DNA from: Oscillospiraceae bacterium
GTDB taxonomy: Bacteria > Bacillota > Clostridia > Oscillospirales > Ruminococcaceae
Assembly (NCBI GenBank): GCA_030533325.1
Contig: JAUNJJ010000018.1
Span: 1-45,534, forward strand
DNA: 45,534 nt
Direction of reading: 5' to 3'
The notes below the pieces were generated by a model. The model saw nothing but the letters and a program-made list of their open reading frames with translations, was not told where the DNA came from and ran no database searches. Of the stretch, positions 43,573 to 45,534 are shown piece by piece; positions within the stretch are counted from its first letter, which is position 1, and each line of letters opens with the position of its first letter. The position numbers and the translations under genes were made by a program.

Positions 43573-45534
43573 TTATTTCCAGAAAGCGATTATCTGCTCC
43601 ATTTTATGGGCTATATTTGGATAAACAAACATATATTCCTGATATCTGAAGGCCTGATTTATAATCTGAACTCCTTCGACATAGAGTACCCATACTATAG
43701 AAAAACATATAAAATACTTTATAAATTTCTGTATAGTCTGATTTTTTGTTGTGTTATAAATAAATAACATAATAGCATATGCACCAAGTATAATTTCAAC
43801 AGAGAAATCAGCCATATATCTTACTGCGTATCCACTTTCCCATACAGAGGCAATTATTGCAACCGGAGCAAGAAGACAAGGAACAGCGATGCTAATAGCT
43901 GCTTTAATTTTAGTTTTTCTGTCAGGAAGCTGTTTTAGAGCACGACGTGAGAAAAGATAAAAGAATGTCGGCGGTACAAGCATGAAAAGGCCGGATGAAT
44001 TGAGTGTATTTACTATATCGACATAGAAAAAACCAGTGTTTCCAAGCGGCTGGAACTGTGTTCTGACAAAAGGATAATCAGTCTGAAAAACCGGTATGTT
44101 AAAAAGATAATTGTAAATTGCCATTGCTGAGAATTTCAGATGGAACTGTGATTTTGTAAAGTCATTAATAGTCAGAGAATACTGAATACCAAAGTCAAAA
44201 ACAGAACCGAATCTTACATAGTTATAAACCATCTGAACAGTACCAAGGCATATCATAGGGATGAACGCACAAAGAAGATAGGAGACAGAATATTTGTTTA
44301 TAAGTTTAATTGCTCTACCTCCTGATGAGACTTCAGTATTTATTTTTGGAACTGCGAAGAGCATAAATACTGCAGCACAGATACAGTAAAGAGCAAGAGT
44401 CGGACGGCAGAGAACAGCTATTGCAAAAAACAGAGATGAAAGTGCCGTTTTGACTTTTGATATTTTTCCCTCACAGATAATATTTGATTCAAAAAGGAAG
44501 TATGCAGCCCATGAAATAAAGGCGAGTCCTGCTGCAAGTGCATTTTCATAGAAATCAGGTCTTCCTACACTGTACCAGATACCGCTTGAAATCTGCAGTA
44601 TGAGGAGACAGGCGATTACTATTCCGGAAGGGGTATCCCTGAACCATTTTCGTATAAATGACATATACATCATAGTTATGCCTGTAATAGCGATAACAGA
44701 GAAAATCAAAAGTGCAAGACTATCCGGACAATAGTATCCAGTAATCAGATTGTACGGAAGGAAAAGAAGGAATACCGGCGCTATACCATAATATGAATAA
44801 TAATGTCCGTTATAATAAACATGATCCCATGAATAGTTTTTTCCTGAACTTTCACGTTCCTGTCTGTCATACGGGTTATCAAGGTCTGTAAGGAAGTCTT
44901 CAGGCTGATGATCAAGATAAACATGCCCTGATTTAAATGCATCAACAAGTTCCTGCGAAACCTGATTTCCGCTGTCCTTATGAAATTCCTCTGACCATGT
45001 TGACGGAGAAATCTTGTAATCAATCATAAGAAATGAAATCAGAAGAGCAGATATTGTAATGATATATGCAAAAAATGAACAGAAACTCTTTGAATCTGAA
45101 TATTTCCTTGCAAAGGCATTGCTGTTTATTATACAGTAAATAAATGTTCCAACCAGTACTATAAGCAAAAATCTAATATACTGAATACTGAAAGGAATAG
45201 GTGCATTGAGAATGAATTTAGTAAAGGTAATATCTTCTCCGTTTGGAGGAACGGCTCTGAACATTATTGAATCTACATTGCCGGAGAGATCACAAAGTAT
45301 GTAGCTGGAATCCGGACATCCGGTTATTATTTCAGATTTTATAATATCTTTTCTATATTCTTTTTTCTGTGTTTCATCTTTAATATCAATAAATATTTTT
45401 GATGCCTGAATAAGAGGATCGTGGAATTCAAAATCAACAAATAAAGTTCCGACCGGAATACCAATATCTTCAATTTCACACTGGAATTCTTTTTTTCCGT
45501 TAATGCTGATTACTCCATCACTTATGACGCCGTC
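43573..45534 (-). CDS. Large multi-spanning membrane protein, 5' end beyond window (GT-C-like?)
   Basis: The frame is open from the right edge to the stop at 43573 (653 residues here). It continues upstream of the first internal ATG at 45264 with protein-like sequence, so that ATG is not the start. The visible N-terminal part is a soluble, probably beta-rich domain (INGKKEFQCEIEDIG, VGTLFVDFEFHDP), then a membrane helix near SIQYIRFLLIVLVGTFIYC. An extracytoplasmic loop with HVYYNGHYYSYYGIAPVFLL follows, then about nine further hydrophobic segments. Multi-spanning proteins of this shape are often GT-C glycosyltransferases or polysaccharide-related proteins, but I see no decisive catalytic motif. 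Function is not assigned. Confidence 0.75.
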   Translation of the reverse strand, partial: DGVISDGVISINGKKEFQCEIEDIGIPVGTLFVDFEFHDPLIQASKIFIDIKDETQKKEYRKDIIKSEIITGCPDSSYILCDLSGNVDSIMFRAVPPNGEDITFTKFILNAPIPFSIQYIRFLLIVLVGTFIYCIINSNAFARKYSDSKSFCSFFAYIITISALLISFLMIDYKISPSTWSEEFHKDSGNQVSQELVDAFKSGHVYLDHQPEDFLTDLDNPYDRQERESSGKNYSWDHVYYNGHYYSYYGIAPVFLLFLPYNLITGYYCPDSLALLIFSVIAITGITMMYMSFIRKWFRDTPSGIVIACLLILQISSGIWYSVGRPDFYENALAAGLAFISWAAYFLFESNIICEGKISKVKTALSSLFFAIAVLCRPTLALYCICAAVFMLFAVPKINTEVSSGGRAIKLINKYSVSYLLCAFIPMICLGTVQMVYNYVRFGSVFDFGIQYSLTINDFTKSQFHLKFSAMAIYNYLFNIPVFQTDYPFVRTQFQPLGNTGFFYVDIVNTLNSSGLFMLVPPTFFYLFSRRALKQLPDRKTKIKAAISIAVPCLLAPVAIIASVWESGYAVRYMADFSVEIILGAYAIMLFIYNTTKNQTIQKFIKYFICFSIVWVLYVEGVQIINQAFRYQEYMFVYPNIAHKMEQIIAFWK

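Noticed and set aside
45262..45264. ATG at 45264 as the start of the right-edge membrane protein
   Set aside because: The same frame continues without a stop to the window end with protein-like sequence, so the true start is outside.
1..45534. CRISPR arrays, insertion sequences, prophage genes or rRNA
   Set aside because: I saw no regularly spaced direct repeats, transposase or integrase frames, phage structural genes or rRNA-like segments in the window.

Overview
The window looks like a chromosomal segment from an AT-rich, anaerobic, fermentative Gram-positive bacterium, most likely a Ruminococcus-like member of the Oscillospiraceae. The grounds are a three-subunit NADH-linked [FeFe] hydrogenase, a class III fructose-bisphosphatase, ECF vitamin transport, a secreted protein with a dockerin-like calcium loop and a long Thr-rich linker, a sortase-type surface protein, and crisp sigma-A promoters (TTGACA-17-TATAAT). 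The species is inferred, not proven.

Layout. (1) 1-4973, minus strand: a DNA phosphorothioation operon dndC-dndD-dndE. One base after dndE it continues into a 350-residue open frame, cut by the window edge, that carries the RelA/SpoT nucleotidyltransferase signature. The operon starts from a consensus promoter and lies on the 3' side of a tRNA-Leu(TAA) gene (5367-5453), as a genomic island would. (2) 5705-7940: an amino-acid ABC importer. Its substrate-binding domain is fused to the permease and its two halves appear in swapped order. (3) 7998-9959, minus: a secreted C39-like cysteine peptidase with a half dockerin, a Thr-rich linker and a ricin-type lectin domain. A 370-base gap with three consecutive stem-loops follows. 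(4) 10329-12488: a small unknown protein and class III FBPase. These converge on hydCBA (12533-16571, minus), encoding an electron-bifurcating-type hydrogenase. (5) 16822-24055: an orphan zinc-binding lipoprotein, then an export cluster with two adaptor-permease pairs and one ATPase. (6) 24210-26390: a Zn/Cd-type P1B ATPase with a perfect 24-base palindrome at its transcription start.

(7) 26481-37446: a long plus-strand operon. It holds an FAD-dependent dehydrogenase, a CitE/HpcH-like lyase, a PRTase-TRSP protein, a StiP-type PRTase-PELOTA protein, a HAD phosphatase, a P-loop nucleoside-kinase-like protein, and then SbcD and SbcC. The middle genes match the module linked to tellurite-resistance (Ter) loci that is predicted to make a nucleoside-like metabolite, here physically joined to a DNA-end nuclease. 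(8) 37485-43433, minus: an ECF transporter (S, fused double A, T) with two surface proteins. One has an alpha-toroid followed by a transcobalamin-type beta domain, the domain order of animal intrinsic factor/transcobalamin. I infer vitamin B12 capture. (9) 43573 to the right edge, minus: the C-terminal part of a large multi-spanning membrane protein.

The strongest candidates for something new are the RelA/SpoT-like gene in the dnd operon, the transcobalamin-like/ECF locus, the metabolite-module/SbcCD operon, and the permuted binding domain.
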